From: an uncultured Veillonellaceae bacterium
GTDB taxonomy: Bacteria > Bacillota > Negativicutes > Veillonellales > Negativicoccaceae
Assembly: GCA_947254705.1 (NCBI GenBank)
Contig: CAMYCX010000034.1
Span: 1-13,292 of the forward strand
Direction of reading: 5' to 3'
Length of the DNA stretch: 13,292 bases
Under the pieces are notes generated by a model, which was not told where the DNA came from, ran no database searches, and saw nothing but the letters and a program-made list of their open reading frames with translations. The first letter of the stretch is position 1; the number at the start of each line of letters is the position of its first letter. This document shows, piece by piece, positions 13,245 through 13,292 of this stretch. A program made the position numbers and the translations under genes.

Positions 13245-13292
13245 CTGTCTCTTATACACATCTGACGCTGCCGACGAAACCTTATGGGTGTA
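13245..13292. other. Illumina Nextera adapter, index and start of P5 primer (not genomic)
   Basis: CTGTCTCTTATACACATCT (13245-13263) is the Tn5 mosaic end used in Nextera libraries. It continues directly into GACGCTGCCGACGA (13264-13277), completing the reverse complement of the 33-nt Nextera read-1 adapter. Ten bases (13278-13287) of index length follow, then GTGTA (13288-13292), the first bases of the reverse-complemented P5 oligonucleotide. This is sequencing read-through left on the contig end. Confidence 0.97.

Noticed and set aside
13245..13263. Tn5-like mosaic end as evidence of a transposon
   Set aside because: It continues into Nextera adapter, index and P5 sequence, so it is a library artefact.

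Overview
The window is a housekeeping stretch of a Firmicutes-type chromosome in which every supported gene lies on the minus strand, so transcription runs from the right end to the left. The FabK enoyl reductase, the plsX-fabH-fabK-fabD-fabG-acpP-fabF-rnc order, an Elp3-like radical SAM gene after rnc, and the mltG-trmR-trhP group point to Firmicutes. The gene order and the fairly GC-rich coding DNA suggest Negativicutes (Veillonella/Megasphaera-like), but the genus is inference and cannot be settled here.

Reading in the direction of transcription: (1) 13292-13245 is not genomic. It is Illumina Nextera adapter plus index left on the contig end. (2) 13244-8531 is a fatty-acid and phospholipid initiation block: the tail of a probable fapR, then plsX, fabH, fabK, fabD and fabG. 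Each junction is a 4-nt overlap (one GTGA, four ATGA). (3) 8513-8184 is acpP with its own consensus promoter and its own intrinsic terminator. (4) 8166-4939 holds a second FabK/nitronate monooxygenase-like flavoprotein with an unusual basic C-terminal extension, then fabF and rnc. (5) 4920-3874 is an Elp3-like radical SAM gene. Its junction with rnc contains a 9-bp hairpin with a GAAA loop and a possible 9-codon micro-ORF. (6) 3855-756 is mltG, trmR, trhP and a small DUF4911 gene, all overlapping, with an extended -10 element in front. (7) 748-160 is a tRNA operon, Thr(UGU)-Tyr(GUA)-fMet(CAU)-Thr(GGU)-Met(CAU), with a consensus promoter and a short terminator. (8) 142-1 is the promoter region and first 18 codons of tuf (EF-Tu).

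The genes fall into two functional groups. The right half supplies ACP, makes malonyl-ACP, starts and elongates acyl chains, and commits acyl-ACP to phospholipid through PlsX. The left half serves RNA and translation: RNase III, a probable RNA-modifying radical SAM enzyme, the TrhP/TrmR pair that makes 5-methoxyuridine at tRNA wobble U34, five tRNA genes (one a likely TrhP/TrmR substrate) and EF-Tu. MltG is the one peptidoglycan enzyme.

I found no mobile element, CRISPR array, toxin-antitoxin pair, defence gene or biosynthetic cluster. The points worth following up are small-scale: the extended flavoprotein, the rnc/radical SAM junction, the separately controlled acpP, the altered tRNA-tuf cluster, and the adapter at the end.
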